From Sinobacterium caligoides (GTDB taxonomy: Bacteria; Pseudomonadota; Gammaproteobacteria; Pseudomonadales; Sinobacteriaceae): a stretch of DNA of 64,000 nucleotides. Location of the stretch: positions 744,001-808,000 of the forward strand of contig NZ_RKHR01000003.1 of the NCBI RefSeq assembly GCF_003752585.1, read 5' to 3'. How positions within the stretch are numbered: the stretch's first letter is position 1; the number at the start of each line of letters is the position of its first letter. The notes under the pieces were generated by a model that was not told where the DNA came from, made no database searches, and was given only the letters and a program-made list of their open reading frames with translations. The translations under genes were made by a program, and so were the position numbers. This document shows, piece by piece, positions 9,005-19,808 of this stretch.

Positions 9005-9670
9005 TTACTCTCCCTTAGCTGCGGGTAGGTTCTGTAGCTTCAGCGCTAACAATGGCGAAGCCTGTACTTTGTTCTCTGCGGCGAGATCTTTTGCTTGCTG
9101 ATAGGCTGTACGAGCACCGCTAGGGTCTCCCTTTGCCGCCAAGATATCACCCTTCAATTCTTCAAAGCCAACTTGCATGGCACCGTCACGCTGCTTAGCA
9201 ATCAGTTGCTCCGCTTCATCCGTCTTACCTTGGGCATCCAGCACCCGAGCTAAGCGCAACTCAGTCACATCGGTCGTGCTCTGTTGCGAGCTATGCTCTA
9301 ACACCCAGCGTAGCTCGGCCTCAGCTTTCACTAAGTCTTCACTATTAACGTACAGGCGCGCATTGATTAACGCTGCAAACTGCGCATAAGTCGAGCCTTC
9401 ATAGTCTTCTTTTAGCTGGCTGGCCAAATGGTGGGCCGTCGCCAACTGAGCATCGTCTGGTTGTTGCGCCAGCTGATCATTGGCTTCCAGCAACTGCTGA
9501 TAAATAGCCGAAGCCTGCTCCGCTGATGCCTGCTGATTTTGTCCGTAATACTGCCAACCGAAATAACCTGCCACAACAATTGCGATCGTCAGTAAAGTCG
9601 AGGTGCCGTTTTCCTTCCACCAATGCTTAATCGCTTCGACCTGCTCTTCTTCGGTACGATAAGTTTCCAC
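9005..9670 (-). CDS. yfgM: YfgM family ancillary SecYEG translocon subunit (TPR protein)
   Basis: 221 residues. A short cytoplasmic N-terminus (METYRTEEEQVEAIKHWWKEN) precedes a single transmembrane helix at about residues 23-43, followed by a periplasmic helical domain with TPR-like repeats. This is the UPF0070/YfgM layout. In E. coli, YfgM associates with PpiD and the SecYEG translocon and helps hand over secreted proteins to periplasmic chaperones. Placed immediately upstream of bamB (3-base gap) and downstream of hisS, it is in its standard position and was probably annotated by others simply as a tetratricopeptide protein. Confidence 0.92.
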   Translation of the reverse strand: METYRTEEEQVEAIKHWWKENGTSTLLTIAIVVAGYFGWQYYGQNQQASAEQASAIYQQLLEANDQLAQQPDDAQLATAHHLASQLKEDYEGSTYAQFAALINARLYVNSEDLVKAEAELRWVLEHSSQQSTTDVTELRLARVLDAQGKTDEAEQLIAKQRDGAMQVGFEELKGDILAAKGDPSGARTAYQQAKDLAAENKVQASPLLALKLQNLPAAKGE

Positions 9671-9770
9671 CGTCTATCCACTCCTTCGGCCTGAGTCTCT
9701 GACCCGGCGTAGCGTATTCAATAAATTAGCCGCTCATCATACACAAGCGGCAATAGTAAAAGCTAGCCAT

Positions 9771-11051
9771 CTAGGCCAGTAGGTCACCAAGATAAGCAGG
9801 AATATCAGCTACAGCGAGTAGATTTTGCTCAAAACTACCATCACGCAACGGCTTAACAGCCAGTTGCCCCTGTGCTGCAGCGTCATCATCTAGAATCAAC
9901 GCCACCTTTGCGCCACTCTCGTCCGCCTTCTTCATCTGCTTCTTGAACTTGCCTCCGCCACAGTGTAGCTGCAGTTTCAGCGTCGGCATGGCGGTGCGCA
10001 GCTGCTCTGCCATCGCCAACGCCATTGGGTATGTCTCGTCGTTCGGTACAACAAAATAAGCGTCGACATCATTGTTAACCCCCTGAGGTACCACATCGAG
10101 CTCCTCAAGCAGCAACACTAAGCGCTCTAGCCCCATGGCAAAGCCAACACCTGGCGTGGGCTTGCCGCCTAGTTGCTCGACTAGACCATCGTAGCGGCCG
10201 CCGGCACAAATCGTTCCCTGAGCGCCGAGATCATTAGTGATCCACTCAAAGACTGTCTTGCTGTAATAATCTAACCCCCGTACCAGTCGTGGGTTGAGCT
10301 GGTACTCAATACCTGCGGCTTCCAACAGCTGCTTTAGGCGTTCAAAGTGGGCAGCAGACTCTTCATCAATATAATCACTGAATACTGGACCACCATCGAG
10401 AATGGCCTGAGTCTCAGCCGACTTGCTATCGAGGATACGTAACGGATTTGTACCCAAGCGACGTTGGCTATCCTCGTCTAACTGATCTTTAAACTCAGTC
10501 AAGTAAGACACCAAAGCTGCCTTAAACTCAGCGCGTGCCGCTGCAGAGCCGATACTGTTAAGCTCAAGCCTAACATTGTTATAAATGCCGAGTTTCTTCC
10601 ATAAGCGCGCGGTCATCACTAGCAATTCAGCATCAATATCCGCCGACGCCATGCCGAAGGCCTCAACACCAATCTGGTGGAATTGACGCAGACGCCCCTT
10701 CTGCGGACGCTCGTGTCGGAACATAGGGCCACAGTACCAAAGACGTTGAACCTGGTTATAGAGTAAACCGTTCTGCTCTCCGGCGCGGACACAGCTTGCG
10801 GTACCTTCTGGACGTAGGCTAATGCTATCGCCGTTACGATCCTCAAAGGTGTACATCTCTTTTTCAACAATATCTGTAGCGTCACCAATAGAACGCTTGA
10901 ACAGTGCCGACTGTTCCATAATAGGAAAGCGAATCTCTTGGTAAGAGTAACTTTGTAACAATTCGGCAAGCGTGGACTCAAGATACTGCCACACCGGTGT
11001 AGTCGTCGGCAGGTTATCACTCATACCGCGGATAGACTGTATTTTCTTCAT
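9771..11051 (-). CDS. hisS: Histidyl-tRNA synthetase
   Basis: 426 residues, the usual length (E. coli 424). It is a class II synthetase: motif 2 appears as [11 protein letters not shown] near residues 80-90, the histidine-specific [15 protein letters not shown] block is near 255-270, and motif 3 is [11 protein letters not shown] near 300-310. The C-terminal anticodon-binding domain covers about 330-426. It charges tRNA-His in the cytoplasm. It sits between ispG and yfgM. The 100-base gap to yfgM contains a small perfect hairpin, and the gap to ispG is also about 100 bases, so these may not be tightly coupled. Confidence 0.97.
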   Translation of the reverse strand: MKKIQSIRGMSDNLPTTTPVWQYLESTLAELLQSYSYQEIRFPIMEQSALFKRSIGDATDIVEKEMYTFEDRNGDSISLRPEGTASCVRAGEQNGLLYNQVQRLWYCGPMFRHERPQKGRLRQFHQIGVEAFGMASADIDAELLVMTARLWKKLGIYNNVRLELNSIGSAAARAEFKAALVSYLTEFKDQLDEDSQRRLGTNPLRILDSKSAETQAILDGGPVFSDYIDEESAAHFERLKQLLEAAGIEYQLNPRLVRGLDYYSKTVFEWITNDLGAQGTICAGGRYDGLVEQLGGKPTPGVGFAMGLERLVLLLEELDVVPQGVNNDVDAYFVVPNDETYPMALAMAEQLRTAMPTLKLQLHCGGGKFKKQMKKADESGAKVALILDDDAAAQGQLAVKPLRDGSFEQNLLAVADIPAYLGDLLA

Positions 11052-11155
11052 GACGAATACTCCAAAAACATATTAAAAGCAAAGATATATTAAAAAAAAT
11101 GGCTAATCACTACTGGCTTTCAAGCATGGATTTCAGCAACCTATAGCCGTGTGCC

Positions 11156-12268
11156 TTAACCTTTGGCGATAATGGCATCAAGCTCAGCTTGGCGCTTGGC
11201 TGCCTGCTCACGAATCATTTGCTCAAGGTTATCGACAAGGTTCTCTTGACCAATTTTGTGATCAGTCTTGCCATCGATATAAATCATATTACTGGGAGTG
11301 CCACCCGTCAGGCCAATATCCGCCACCTTAGCCTCACCCGGGCCGTTGACGATACAGCCAATAACAGCCACATCAAGCGGCGTCATAATATCTTCAACAC
11401 GAGCTTCTAGTTCGTTCATCGTACTCACGACATCAAAGTTTTGACGAGAGCAGCTTGGGCAGGCAACAAAATTGATCCCTTTGCTGCGCAAGCGCAAACT
11501 CTTCAAGATATCGAAGCCTACTTTGACCTCTTGCACTGGGTCGGCCGCCAACGAGATACGCATCGTATCGCCAATACCATCCATCAGTAGCATGCCCAAC
11601 CCTACCGATGATTTAACGGTGCCCGAACGTAGGCCACCCGCCTCAGTGATACCTAGGTGTAAAGGCTGCTCAATCTGACCGGCAATACGACGATAGGCGT
11701 CGACTGCCATAAACACATCAGAGGCTTTAAGGCTTAACTTAAAGTCCTGAAAATCCAGCTTATCGAGGATATCAATGTGATGCATCGCCGACTCAACCAT
11801 TGCTTCGGCTGTTGGCTCTTTGTACTTTCGCAGTAATTCACGCTCTAACGAGCCGGCATTAACACCGATGCGAATAGGTATATTACGATCCCGGGCACAC
11901 TCAACGACCTCACGTACTTTCGCGTCCCGACCGATATTGCCCGGGTTGATACGCAGACAGTCAACACCAAGCTCAGCAACACGCAAGGCAATTTTATGGT
12001 CGAAATGAATATCTGCCACCAAAGGCACTTTACTCTGTTGGCGAATTTTACCAAACGCTTCAGCAGCTTCCATGCTGGGCACGGAGATACGCACGATATC
12101 CGCACCAGCATCTTCGAGCTGCCGAACCTGCCGAACCGTCGCCTCGACATCACAGGTCTCAGTATTTGTCATACTTTGTATGGAGATTGGCGCATCCCCA
12201 CCTACCGCAACATCACCCACCATAATCTGGCGAGACTTACGTCGTTTTATCGGCGATTCAAACTTCAT
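11156..12268 (-). CDS. ispG: (E)-4-hydroxy-3-methylbut-2-enyl-diphosphate synthase (flavodoxin)
   Basis: 370 residues, matching E. coli IspG (372). An N-terminal TIM barrel (about residues 10-250) is followed by the Fe-S domain with CPSC near 267-270 and a further cysteine in [10 protein letters not shown] near 302, the three ligands of the 4Fe-4S cluster. IspG reductively opens the cyclic diphosphate MEcPP to HMBPP in the non-mevalonate isoprenoid pathway. The start codon overlaps the rodZ stop in TAATG, indicating translational coupling. As a 4Fe-4S enzyme it is a client of the isc operon further upstream in the same gene neighbourhood. Confidence 0.97.
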   Translation of the reverse strand: MKFESPIKRRKSRQIMVGDVAVGGDAPISIQSMTNTETCDVEATVRQVRQLEDAGADIVRISVPSMEAAEAFGKIRQQSKVPLVADIHFDHKIALRVAELGVDCLRINPGNIGRDAKVREVVECARDRNIPIRIGVNAGSLERELLRKYKEPTAEAMVESAMHHIDILDKLDFQDFKLSLKASDVFMAVDAYRRIAGQIEQPLHLGITEAGGLRSGTVKSSVGLGMLLMDGIGDTMRISLAADPVQEVKVGFDILKSLRLRSKGINFVACPSCSRQNFDVVSTMNELEARVEDIMTPLDVAVIGCIVNGPGEAKVADIGLTGGTPSNMIYIDGKTDHKIGQENLVDNLEQMIREQAAKRQAELDAIIAKG

Positions 12269-13143
12269 TAACCTGCTACCCCTACAGTTAACTTCGCGGT
12301 TTTCTTTCCCGCGGTTGGCACAACCTCGACCGTTTCATCCATATAACGCACACTAACCGCGCTGGCGATACCGATGACTAATTTAAAGGGAGGCTGTCCC
12401 TCAAGTACGAGTTGCTGGCCACTCTTTTTAATACCAGAGTACAGGCGCTTACCATTGCCGTCTCTTACCTCCAGCCAACAATCCTGATTGAAATCGAGCT
12501 GCAATTGATTCATCGTCATGGCGGGCTTGACGCTGTCAGACTCATCCTTTAAGTCTGCAACCACATCCGTTGCAACTGTTTTTGCTAGACCGGACACTGC
12601 GGCAACGCCGGGCTCTAATGATGTATCGAGGATACTCGCCTCTGCGCCTGCCTTTGTCTCAACTAAGGACTCGACCACTGTCGACCCCGCCGCTGTTTCA
12701 ACCTTCACACTATCAACACTACTTGCATGCCGTAAGTTCGAATCACCCCACAACACCCAAAAAGCGGCAATCACTGCTATGATGACCGCCAGCAACATCC
12801 ACAGTGGATGGCCTCTATGTCGCGTGTGCATAGAAAGCTGTGGCTTTTGAATCTTACGCGAAGCCTCATCGGCATCATCATGAGTGTTTCGATAAGCCGC
12901 TACGATCGTATCTGCGTCCACCCCCAATAACTTTGCATAGTTTTTCAAGTAGCCTGTTACAAAGATAGTGCTACCAATCTCAGCAAAGTTCTCTGTCTCT
13001 ATCGCCATCACATTACGCTGAGTAATACAAAGCTGTAATGCAACATCCTCTATACTCAGCCCTTTACTATTACGTGCTTGTTTCAGCAACTGTCCCGGCG
13101 CCAAAACGTCGCCATCATTAATGCTAGTAGTAGTTTTTTGCAC
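12268..13143 (-). CDS. rodZ: Cytoskeletal/cell-shape protein RodZ
   Basis: 291 residues. The N-terminal Cro-type helix-turn-helix (about 15-80, with [19 protein letters not shown]) is the part that binds MreB. A positively charged linker leads to one transmembrane helix near 113-133 ([22 protein letters not shown]). A periplasmic linker and the DUF4115 beta domain (about 210-288) follow. RodZ couples MreB filaments to the elongasome to keep rod shape. Translation starts at GTG (13143), 20 bases inside the 3' end of pilF, with a GAGAG ribosome site upstream. Its stop overlaps the ispG start, so the three genes are tightly linked. Confidence 0.94.
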   Translation of the reverse strand: MQKTTTSINDGDVLAPGQLLKQARNSKGLSIEDVALQLCITQRNVMAIETENFAEIGSTIFVTGYLKNYAKLLGVDADTIVAAYRNTHDDADEASRKIQKPQLSMHTRHRGHPLWMLLAVIIAVIAAFWVLWGDSNLRHASSVDSVKVETAAGSTVVESLVETKAGAEASILDTSLEPGVAAVSGLAKTVATDVVADLKDESDSVKPAMTMNQLQLDFNQDCWLEVRDGNGKRLYSGIKKSGQQLVLEGQPPFKLVIGIASAVSVRYMDETVEVVPTAGKKTAKLTVGVAG

Positions 13144-13951
13144 GGCGTTGATACTCTCTATATTCGGGGCTTTCCGGGAACAGGCTCTTCAGTGCAAGTA
13201 CACGACTGGCTGTAGCGTTCTCATCTTCGGACTCTACTGCGAGTTTAATACCCAACAATAGGCTCTTCGCCGTAGGGCCAGACGACTGTTCTCGATAGCG
13301 GGCATAGTATTTATTCGCCAGTTCATAATCACCACTATTATATGTCAAATCAGCCAGTTCGAGATAAGGCATCGCAACATTTTGATCAAGCGCTACCGAG
13401 CGTGTGAAGGCCGTTTTGGCCGCTTCAAAGTCTTTCTGTTTTTGACGGCAAACACCAAGATTATAATAGGCTGCTGCACGCTTCTGATACGATGGATCAA
13501 GAACAACTGTAGCAAGCTGAGCACAGGCCTCATCGACACGATTTTGCTGAAAAAGAAAAGCGGCATAGTTATTTCTGGCAGGGCTATAGCTAGGATCTAT
13601 AGCCAACAAATCCTTATAGCTCTTTTCTGCCAATTCATATTCACCGGTCATATTGTAAGACAACGCTAAAGCGTTATGCGCAGAAATTGAGGTTTTATCG
13701 AGTTCAAGCGCTCTCGTTAAGTGTCGCTGAGCCTCACCAACCTGCTTGTTAGACAGATAGCTCATCGCCGCCTTAACATGCTCTTCGGCAGCCTTCTTCT
13801 CATTAATACTACGACCATTAACAGTCGTGCTCTCTACCGTCATACAACCATTGACGAGCACTACCGCAGCACAGACCAATAACAGACTCAGCCTTCTCAG
13901 CGATATCAAAAGACGCCTCCGATACGGCAAAAGCTGTAAATTAATTAACAT
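13124..13951 (-). CDS. pilF: Type IV pilus biogenesis/stability lipoprotein PilF (PilW)
   Basis: 275 residues from the chosen ATG at 13951, which has GAGGG 8 bases upstream; an in-frame ATG 84 bases further out lacks one. The N-terminus is a lipoprotein signal with lipobox LVNGC (Cys36). The mature part is a chain of about six TPR repeats, for example HNALALSYNMTGEYELAEKSY and YYNLGVCRQKQKDFEAAKTAF. In Pseudomonas, PilF is the outer-membrane pilotin for the PilQ secretin; in Neisseria it is called PilW. It overlaps rodZ by 20 bases. No other pilus gene is in the window. Confidence 0.9.
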   Translation of the reverse strand: MLINLQLLPYRRRLLISLRRLSLLLVCAAVVLVNGCMTVESTTVNGRSINEKKAAEEHVKAAMSYLSNKQVGEAQRHLTRALELDKTSISAHNALALSYNMTGEYELAEKSYKDLLAIDPSYSPARNNYAAFLFQQNRVDEACAQLATVVLDPSYQKRAAAYYNLGVCRQKQKDFEAAKTAFTRSVALDQNVAMPYLELADLTYNSGDYELANKYYARYREQSSGPTAKSLLLGIKLAVESEDENATASRVLALKSLFPESPEYREYQRRAKNYY

Positions 13952-14104
13952 GTAACGGCCCTCATTATTGTCTTTTCTACACCCTTTCGAAATGTGTATA
14001 TACCTCAGTAGGTGGCTGCTCTTCATAACAGCCACTTTTCAATATACAACCACCGCACACTATAGAGATGTACATAAAAGAAATCGACCTTCGAGATCAG
14101 TTCC

Positions 14105-15283
14105 TTAGTGATCTATCACCTTAATGACTTGCTCGTTATTGCTCGCCCTTGCGGCACGGTGACGCGCCGAGCGCTTGGTACGATCTTTAACATCACCAAC
14201 CAGTTGACCACAGGCAGCATCGATATCATCACCACGTGTGGTACGTACAGTGACGATATAGCCATCATTCTGCAAAATCTTACGAAAGCGGTCTAGGGCG
14301 TTATTAGATACCTTCTTGTAATCGCTCATAGAAAAGGGGTTAAATGGAATAAGGTTGATCTTGCACGGTGTCTTCTTCAACAGCTGTGCCAACTCATAGG
14401 CATGCTCGGCCTTATCATTAACGCCACTAATTAAGGTGTACTCAATCGTCACCACGCGCTTCTTATCTGGCAAAGCGTCCATATAACGGTGCACAGCATC
14501 GAGTAACATTTTGATCGGATAACGTTTATTGATAGGCACAAGCTCGCTGCGTAGCTCATCATTAGGCGCATGTAATGAGATCGCCAACGACACATCTGTT
14601 TTACCGATCAACTTCTCGAGTGCCGGAACCACCCCTGACGTACTCAACGTGACGCGACGCTTTGAAATACCGTAACCAAGATCATCCATCATCAACGTCA
14701 TCGCGTCGAGGACATTATCAAAGTTCAGCAGTGGTTCACCCATCCCCATCATAACGACATTGGTCACAACACGACCATTACCCGCTTGAAAGCCATCAAA
14801 GGAGCGCAAAGCTAACCATACCTGCCCGATAATCTCAGCCGACGTCAGGTCACGCTGAAAGCCCTGTTTGCCGGTAGAGCAAAAGCTACAGTCCAAAGAA
14901 CAGCCGACCTGCGATGATACGCAGAGTGTGCCACGACCGTCCTCAGGGATGAAAACCGTCTCGATCAAACCATCTTCATCTGTACGCATCACCCACTTAC
15001 GCGTACCGTCGGCCGAGGTCTCTTCACTAACAATCTCAGGGGGACGAACTTCTGCACAAACCTTCAACTTAGCCCGCAAATTTTTGCTAATATTCGTCAT
15101 CAAATCGAAGTCGGTGACACCTTCGTGATGAATCCACTTCAACAGCTGCTCCGCTCGAAACGGCTTTTCTCCCATCACTTTCAACAGGGCACGCAAGCGC
15201 CCCTGCGATAGTCCCAATAAATTAACTTTTGTTGTATCGACGGGGCCGGCATCAACAACTTGGGGGGACATTGGCTCACTCAT
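14105..15283 (-). CDS. rlmN: Dual-specificity 23S rRNA/tRNA adenine-C2 methyltransferase RlmN
   Basis: 392 residues. It is a radical-SAM enzyme with the cluster motif CSLDCSFC near residues 128-135 and the resolving cysteine in DIDAACGQL near the C-terminus, which forms the methyl-cysteine intermediate typical of RlmN/Cfr. It methylates A2503 of 23S rRNA and A37 of some tRNAs. Charged residues after about 365 make a slightly longer C-terminal tail than in E. coli. It lies between ndk and pilF, the standard position. The enzyme needs a 4Fe-4S cluster, so it too depends on the isc genes. Confidence 0.97.
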   Translation of the reverse strand: MSEPMSPQVVDAGPVDTTKVNLLGLSQGRLRALLKVMGEKPFRAEQLLKWIHHEGVTDFDLMTNISKNLRAKLKVCAEVRPPEIVSEETSADGTRKWVMRTDEDGLIETVFIPEDGRGTLCVSSQVGCSLDCSFCSTGKQGFQRDLTSAEIIGQVWLALRSFDGFQAGNGRVVTNVVMMGMGEPLLNFDNVLDAMTLMMDDLGYGISKRRVTLSTSGVVPALEKLIGKTDVSLAISLHAPNDELRSELVPINKRYPIKMLLDAVHRYMDALPDKKRVVTIEYTLISGVNDKAEHAYELAQLLKKTPCKINLIPFNPFSMSDYKKVSNNALDRFRKILQNDGYIVTVRTTRGDDIDAACGQLVGDVKDRTKRSARHRAARASNNEQVIKVIDH

Positions 15284-15431
15284 GATTCACCTAAAACAAT
15301 TGATCAACGCAAGGCCAGACCATTCAGAGGTACTGGCATATTTGCTTAAGATTAAAATATCGCGTGCAAAATCCCTTGTGCTACAACATCTTAATATTAA
15401 GGAAACATCATATGATGTCACATAAAAAACA

Positions 15432-15450
15432 AGGGAGGCAACGCCTCCCT
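15432..15450 (-). terminator. Terminator downstream of ndk
   Basis: Perfect 8-bp stem AGGGAGGC/GCCTCCCT with a 3-base loop, followed on the minus strand by TTGTTTTTTAT. It lies about 50 bases beyond the ndk stop. Confidence 0.88.
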
Positions 15451-15501
15451 GTTATAGAGTATTCACTCGCTGAGTAGCGGAAAAATACCCGTCACAGTGC
15501 T

Positions 15502-15927
15502 TTAACGCGCGCAGATCTCTTCTTCGGCGAAGAAGTAGGCGATTTCACGCGCCGCAGACTCAGGAGCATCAGAACCGTGTACGGCATTGGCATCGATAGA
15601 GCTAGCGAAATCAGCACGGATAGTACCCGCAGCGGCTTCCTTTGGGTTGGTCGCACCCATCAGCTCACGGTTCTTCAGGATTGCACCTTCACCTTCAAGC
15701 ACTTGCACACAAACAGGGCCTGAAGTCATGAATTCTACTAGGGCGGGGAAGAACGGACGCTCTTTGTGTTCGGCGTAGAAGCCTTCGGCTTTCTCTTGAC
15801 TAAGACGAACCATCTTAGAGGCAACAATCTTTAGACCATTCTTTTCAAAACGGCTGTAGATCTCACCAATAACGTTCTTAGCAACAGCATCAGGCTTTAC
15901 GATAGAAAATGTACGTTCAATAGCCAC
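15502..15927 (-). CDS. ndk: Nucleoside diphosphate kinase
   Basis: 141 residues, close to the 143 of E. coli Ndk. The active-site histidine is in [12 protein letters not shown] near residue 117, and the N-terminus [13 protein letters not shown] is typical. The enzyme transfers the gamma-phosphate between NTPs and NDPs through a phosphohistidine. Translation starts at GTG (15927), with GGGAGAT six bases upstream. Reading from further upstream would add ten residues absent from the family. It has its own terminator before rlmN and one upstream after iscX, so it is probably a separate transcript. Confidence 0.96.
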   Translation of the reverse strand: MAIERTFSIVKPDAVAKNVIGEIYSRFEKNGLKIVASKMVRLSQEKAEGFYAEHKERPFFPALVEFMTSGPVCVQVLEGEGAILKNRELMGATNPKEAAAGTIRADFASSIDANAVHGSDAPESAAREIAYFFAEEEICAR

Positions 15928-16145
15928 GGATAAATCTCCCAATAGGCAAAAGGGCATGCGCCCTACTTCATGTCAATTAAATTTATTCCCCTGCGAATAA
16001 CCGAAGGGGTGAAGCGGGCGATTATACCCACAGCGTCAAGAAAATAATACGGAAGCCAAAGCGAAAAGCCTGCTATTTGGCGAATGAATAGACAAAATAC
16101 AGCCCTGCCGCCCGAGAAGACGCAAATAACGAGCCTTTAAAAAAA

Positions 16146-16173
16146 CAAAACACCGCGTAAAGACGGTGTTTTG
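16146..16173 (-). terminator. Terminator at the end of the isc operon
   Basis: Ten-base stem CAAAACACCG/CGGTGTTTTG with an 8-base loop, followed on the minus strand by TTTTTTTAAAGG. It lies 30 bases after the iscX stop and marks the end of the iscR-iscX unit. Confidence 0.87.
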
Positions 16174-16202
16174 TTTCACAAGAACGCTAGCATACAAACG
16201 CC

Positions 16203-16397
16203 TTATGCCGCCTCATCAATCCACAACTGCTGTATCGCCTCAAGGATTTTCTCTCCACAACGCTCCGGATCCCCCTCAAAGCCCGGCAACGCCAACACCC
16301 AATCACGCAGATCAGTGAAGCGGACAGTCGCCGGATCAACGTCTGGATACGCCTCATAGAGCTCAATCGCGATATCTTGCACATCGGTCCACTGCAT
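16203..16397 (-). CDS. iscX: Fe-S cluster assembly accessory protein IscX
   Basis: 64 residues; the family is 64-66. A small acidic helical protein with the conserved WTDVQDIAIELYEAYPDVDP start and a DLRDWVLALPGFEGDP core. IscX binds IscS and iron and modulates the rate of cluster assembly, competing with frataxin (CyaY). It is the last gene of the isc operon, 46 bases after fdx and followed by a terminator, its usual place. Confidence 0.95.
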   Translation of the reverse strand: MQWTDVQDIAIELYEAYPDVDPATVRFTDLRDWVLALPGFEGDPERCGEKILEAIQQLWIDEAA

Positions 16398-16443
16398 AGC
16401 AACTCCTTATTTAAATTGCCTTAATCTATAGATTCAAGAAATA

Positions 16444-16782
16444 CTAATGGTTTTCAGAGACCTGGTTGATAGTGTACTTAGGAATCTCGACGACAAGATC
16501 CTCTTCTCCAACGACAGCCTGACAACTCAGCCTCGATTCTGGCTCCAGCCCCCACGCTTTATCGAGAAAGTCTTCTTCGAGCTCATCGGCCTCTTCCATC
16601 GAGTCGAAGCCCTCCCGCACTACGATATGGCAGGTGGTACAAGCACACGACATCTCACACGCGTGCTCAATTTCTATCTCATTTTCAAGTAACGTCTTAC
16701 AGACGGTCTTCCCCTCTTCCGCCTCAATGACGGCACCTTCAGGGCACAATTCATGATGTGGCAACACAATTAACTGAGGCAT
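16444..16782 (-). CDS. fdx: ISC-type [2Fe-2S] ferredoxin
   Basis: 112 residues, the same size as E. coli Fdx. It is an adrenodoxin-type ferredoxin: the ligand motif C-x5-C-x2-C is in HACEMSCACTTCH near residues 42-51, and the fourth ligand is in RLSCQAVV near 87. It supplies electrons for cluster assembly on IscU, probably for persulfide reduction or reductive coupling. It starts 6 bases after hscA, so the two are translationally close. Confidence 0.96.
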   Translation of the reverse strand: MPQLIVLPHHELCPEGAVIEAEEGKTVCKTLLENEIEIEHACEMSCACTTCHIVVREGFDSMEEADELEEDFLDKAWGLEPESRLSCQAVVGEEDLVVEIPKYTINQVSENH

Positions 16783-16788
16783 AACTAC

Positions 16789-18726
16789 TTAACCTTCCGA
16801 CTGATCTTTTGATTGGGACTTTAACTTTTCTGCCTTTTCGACACAGCCTAAGGTCGCATCTTCTGCAGCCTCGAACTGATCGACATTCTGACCTGCTAAC
16901 GCGCTCTTGATACTACTATCCATCCGGCGTTCAGCAAAGAAATCACTCTGCTGAGCCAGGCGCTGTACACCGGCCGCAATGGCAGCGGCGTCATCACCGT
17001 TACGCAGTAACACCAGAACCTCCATAGCCTTGGTCAAGTCATCGCGCTCCGCCTCACTAAGCAACTCATTGCCATCAGTGAGCATCGCCCCCATTAATGA
17101 CTCGATAATTCTATCCGCCTCAACTTGCTGTTCACGTAACTCACGCGCTAGCAAGTCGGTTTTGGCGTGACTGAAAGAGTCACTGAGCATGCCACTAATC
17201 TCGCTATCACTGAGACCATAAGACGGCTTGACCTGAATCGTTGCCGTCACCCCGCTACTCTTCTCCATCGCACTAACGCTGAGCAAACCGTCGGCATCAA
17301 TCTGGAAAGTAACTCTGATATGCGCCGCACCGGCAGCCATGGGCGGAATACCTTGCAACTCAAAACGAGCCAGCGAACGACAATCATCAATTAACTCTCG
17401 CTCACCTTGCAACACGTGAATAGCCATCGCTGTCTGGCCATCTTTGTAGGTAGTAAACTCTTGCGCGATAGCGACTGGGATCGTTGTATTGCGATGAATC
17501 ACCTTCTCCATCAGCCCCCCCATCGTCTCGATACCCAGCGAAAGCGGAATCACATCAAGCAGTAGCAAATCATCACTACTCTTGTTGCCCACCAACACAT
17601 CAGCCTGCAACGCTGCACCTATGGCAACGACTTTGTCGGGGTCAATATCAACCAGTGGCTCCCGAGCAAACATCTCGGCAGCACGCTCTCGCACACGTAG
17701 CGAGCGCGTTGAACCACCAACCATAACGACACTATCGATATCTTTTGTCTTCACCTTGGCGTCACGCAACGCCCGCTTACACGCCCGCATGGTTTGATCG
17801 ATTAAAGGGTCAATTAACTGGGCCATCTGCTCTCGCGTCAGCGTACCCGACCATGACAACTCTTCGACATCAACGTCAACAGACTCCCTTTCTGACAGCG
17901 CCTCTTTCGCACTACGAGCGGCCTGCAATATTCTACGTGCAGCACCAGCATCAACGACCTCAGCACCCGACTCTGTAACAAACCAATCAGCAACGACACG
18001 ATCGAAATCATCACCGCCGAGAGCGGAATCGCCTCCCGTCGCCATGACCTCAAAGACACCCTTGCTAAGACGTAAAATCGACACATCAAAGGTGCCACCG
18101 CCGAGATCATAGATCACCGTAATGCCTTCGTCGCCGCTATCGAGCCCGTAGGCTACCGCTGCTGCCGTCGGCTCGTTCAGCAAGCGCAAGACTTTCAAAC
18201 CGGCCAACATCGCGGCATCTTTCGTTGCCTGTCGCTGCGCATCATCAAAATAAGCGGGCACTGTAATCACAACCCCATCAAGCTCGCCTGCCAAGGTTTC
18301 CTCAGCACGCTGGCGCAATGCTGCCAATATATCCGCTGAAACCTGCACCGGGCTCCGCTCGCCCGCCGCAGTAACGATCATCGGCATGCCACCGTGATCT
18401 TCTGCAAACAGGTACGGTAGCTCTCCGGCAAACGACTGCACATCACTCACACCACGACCCATTAGACGCTTGGCTGATGCCACGACGTTATGAGCATCAA
18501 AGCCCGCTGCCAACTGAGCCTCTCGCCCAACAACAACGTCGTCAGCGCTGTAACGCACGACTGAGGGCAATAAATGCTCACCATTCAAATCCGGTAAAGT
18601 CCCCGCAGCCCCCGAACGCACAGCCGCAACCAATGAGTTGGTCGTACCAAGATCGATACCCACAGCCAACTTACGCTGATGCGGTGCAGGAGCTTGACCA
18701 GGCTCTGATATTTGCAGTAAAGCCAT
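16789..18726 (-). CDS. hscA: Hsp70-type chaperone HscA of the ISC system
   Basis: 645 residues. The Hsp70 nucleotide-binding domain starts with [13 protein letters not shown] (about 22-34) and contains [18 protein letters not shown] and [13 protein letters not shown]. The substrate-binding domain begins around residue 395. HscA works with HscB to release clusters from IscU by recognising its LPPVK loop. The protein is about 25 residues longer than the usual 616-620, the extra lying in a polar, lysine/serine-rich C-terminal tail after about 620. It lies between hscB and fdx in the standard order. Confidence 0.97.
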   Translation of the reverse strand: MALLQISEPGQAPAPHQRKLAVGIDLGTTNSLVAAVRSGAAGTLPDLNGEHLLPSVVRYSADDVVVGREAQLAAGFDAHNVVASAKRLMGRGVSDVQSFAGELPYLFAEDHGGMPMIVTAAGERSPVQVSADILAALRQRAEETLAGELDGVVITVPAYFDDAQRQATKDAAMLAGLKVLRLLNEPTAAAVAYGLDSGDEGITVIYDLGGGTFDVSILRLSKGVFEVMATGGDSALGGDDFDRVVADWFVTESGAEVVDAGAARRILQAARSAKEALSERESVDVDVEELSWSGTLTREQMAQLIDPLIDQTMRACKRALRDAKVKTKDIDSVVMVGGSTRSLRVRERAAEMFAREPLVDIDPDKVVAIGAALQADVLVGNKSSDDLLLLDVIPLSLGIETMGGLMEKVIHRNTTIPVAIAQEFTTYKDGQTAMAIHVLQGERELIDDCRSLARFELQGIPPMAAGAAHIRVTFQIDADGLLSVSAMEKSSGVTATIQVKPSYGLSDSEISGMLSDSFSHAKTDLLARELREQQVEADRIIESLMGAMLTDGNELLSEAERDDLTKAMEVLVLLRNGDDAAAIAAGVQRLAQQSDFFAERRMDSSIKSALAGQNVDQFEAAEDATLGCVEKAEKLKSQSKDQSEG

Positions 18727-18790
18727 TGTTACTACTCTCTAATTCTATAATTCTATAACTGATTAGTGTCGGCAAAGTTTTTACTGAATA

Positions 18791-19330
18791 TTAATAATCG
18801 AGCAAGCGCTCCTCGACTCGCTCCACCTCAATCAGCAATTTAAACAAAAACTGCATACGCGCCACTAGGAGCGTAGCCCGGGTATAATCGCCCTTGCTAT
18901 AGGCCGTAGAGAAGCCTTCAATCATCTGCTCATAGTTTTGTTCAACAGACTCTCGTAACTCCTCGATAGCCACCTCCGCATCAGGCGCCTCTGAAACCTC
19001 TTCAAGCTGTTCTCGCAACATAATCTGCTGCATCAAGAACTCACCATCATGATTAGTCGTATTCTCACCACTGGCGTCTTTACCAGCAAGCTTAAGCAGG
19101 TATTGAGCGCGTTTGAGAGGGGACTTAAGCGTGTCGTAAGCCTCATTAATAAAGGCACTCATCTGCAGCGCCACGCGCTGCTCACGGTCGCCTTCTGCAG
19201 CAAAACGATCTGGGTGAAACTCTTGTTGCAACAGACGGTAACGCCGATCGAGCTCAACGTAGTCGACGGCATATTCAGCATCAAAATCAAACAGTTCGAA
19301 GAAAGACTTTTCTAAACCAAGGACACCCAT
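18791..19330 (-). CDS. hscB: Co-chaperone HscB (J-domain protein)
   Basis: 179 residues (E. coli 171). The N-terminal J domain carries the HPD motif in LLQQEFHPDRFA near residues 36-38, which stimulates HscA ATPase. The C-terminal three-helix bundle binds IscU. I take ATG at 19330, preceded by AAGG at a spacing of 6; a TTG six bases upstream would add two residues. The gene lies between iscA and hscA. Confidence 0.95.
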   Translation of the reverse strand: MGVLGLEKSFFELFDFDAEYAVDYVELDRRYRLLQQEFHPDRFAAEGDREQRVALQMSAFINEAYDTLKSPLKRAQYLLKLAGKDASGENTTNHDGEFLMQQIMLREQLEEVSEAPDAEVAIEELRESVEQNYEQMIEGFSTAYSKGDYTRATLLVARMQFLFKLLIEVERVEERLLDY

Positions 19331-19407
19331 GACCAACCTTACCTACAAGAAGAACCCACAACAGAATACCGCCCCGCCCCAGTGAGAGACGAGACCGAGG
19401 TGATAAC

Positions 19408-19731
19408 TTAGACGTGAAAACTCTCGCCACAACCACATTCACTAGCGGCATTAGGGTTATTGAATTTCAACCCCTCATTTAACCCCTCTTTGACAAAATC
19501 AAGCTCAGTACCCTCAAGATAAACCAAGCTCTTCGGGTCGATAATAACCTTGACGCCATGATCTTCAAAGACGCTATCATGTTCATCAATACTGTCAACA
19601 AACTCAAGAACATAAGCCATACCCGAGCAGCCGGAGGTACGCACACCGACACGAACACCTATGCCACTGCCCCTGTTAGCCAACTGACTTCCAACATGCT
19701 TCGCCGCGGCCTCTGTAATTGTAACGGCCAT
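19408..19731 (-). CDS. iscA: Fe-S cluster assembly protein IscA (A-type carrier)
   Basis: 107 residues, exactly the E. coli length. The three cluster-ligand cysteines are in SGCSGM near residue 35 and ECGCGES near 99-101. IscA receives clusters from IscU and delivers them, especially for 4Fe-4S client maturation under aerobic conditions. It lies between iscU and hscB with gaps of about 75 bases on each side. Confidence 0.97.
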   Translation of the reverse strand: MAVTITEAAAKHVGSQLANRGSGIGVRVGVRTSGCSGMAYVLEFVDSIDEHDSVFEDHGVKVIIDPKSLVYLEGTELDFVKEGLNEGLKFNNPNAASECGCGESFHV

Positions 19732-19808
19732 ACTATCTCCAACTTACCCTAGCGGGCTCTTATACAGTGAAATCCACCAGCACCTATTATTGCACTAGCG
19801 CTGCGCTG

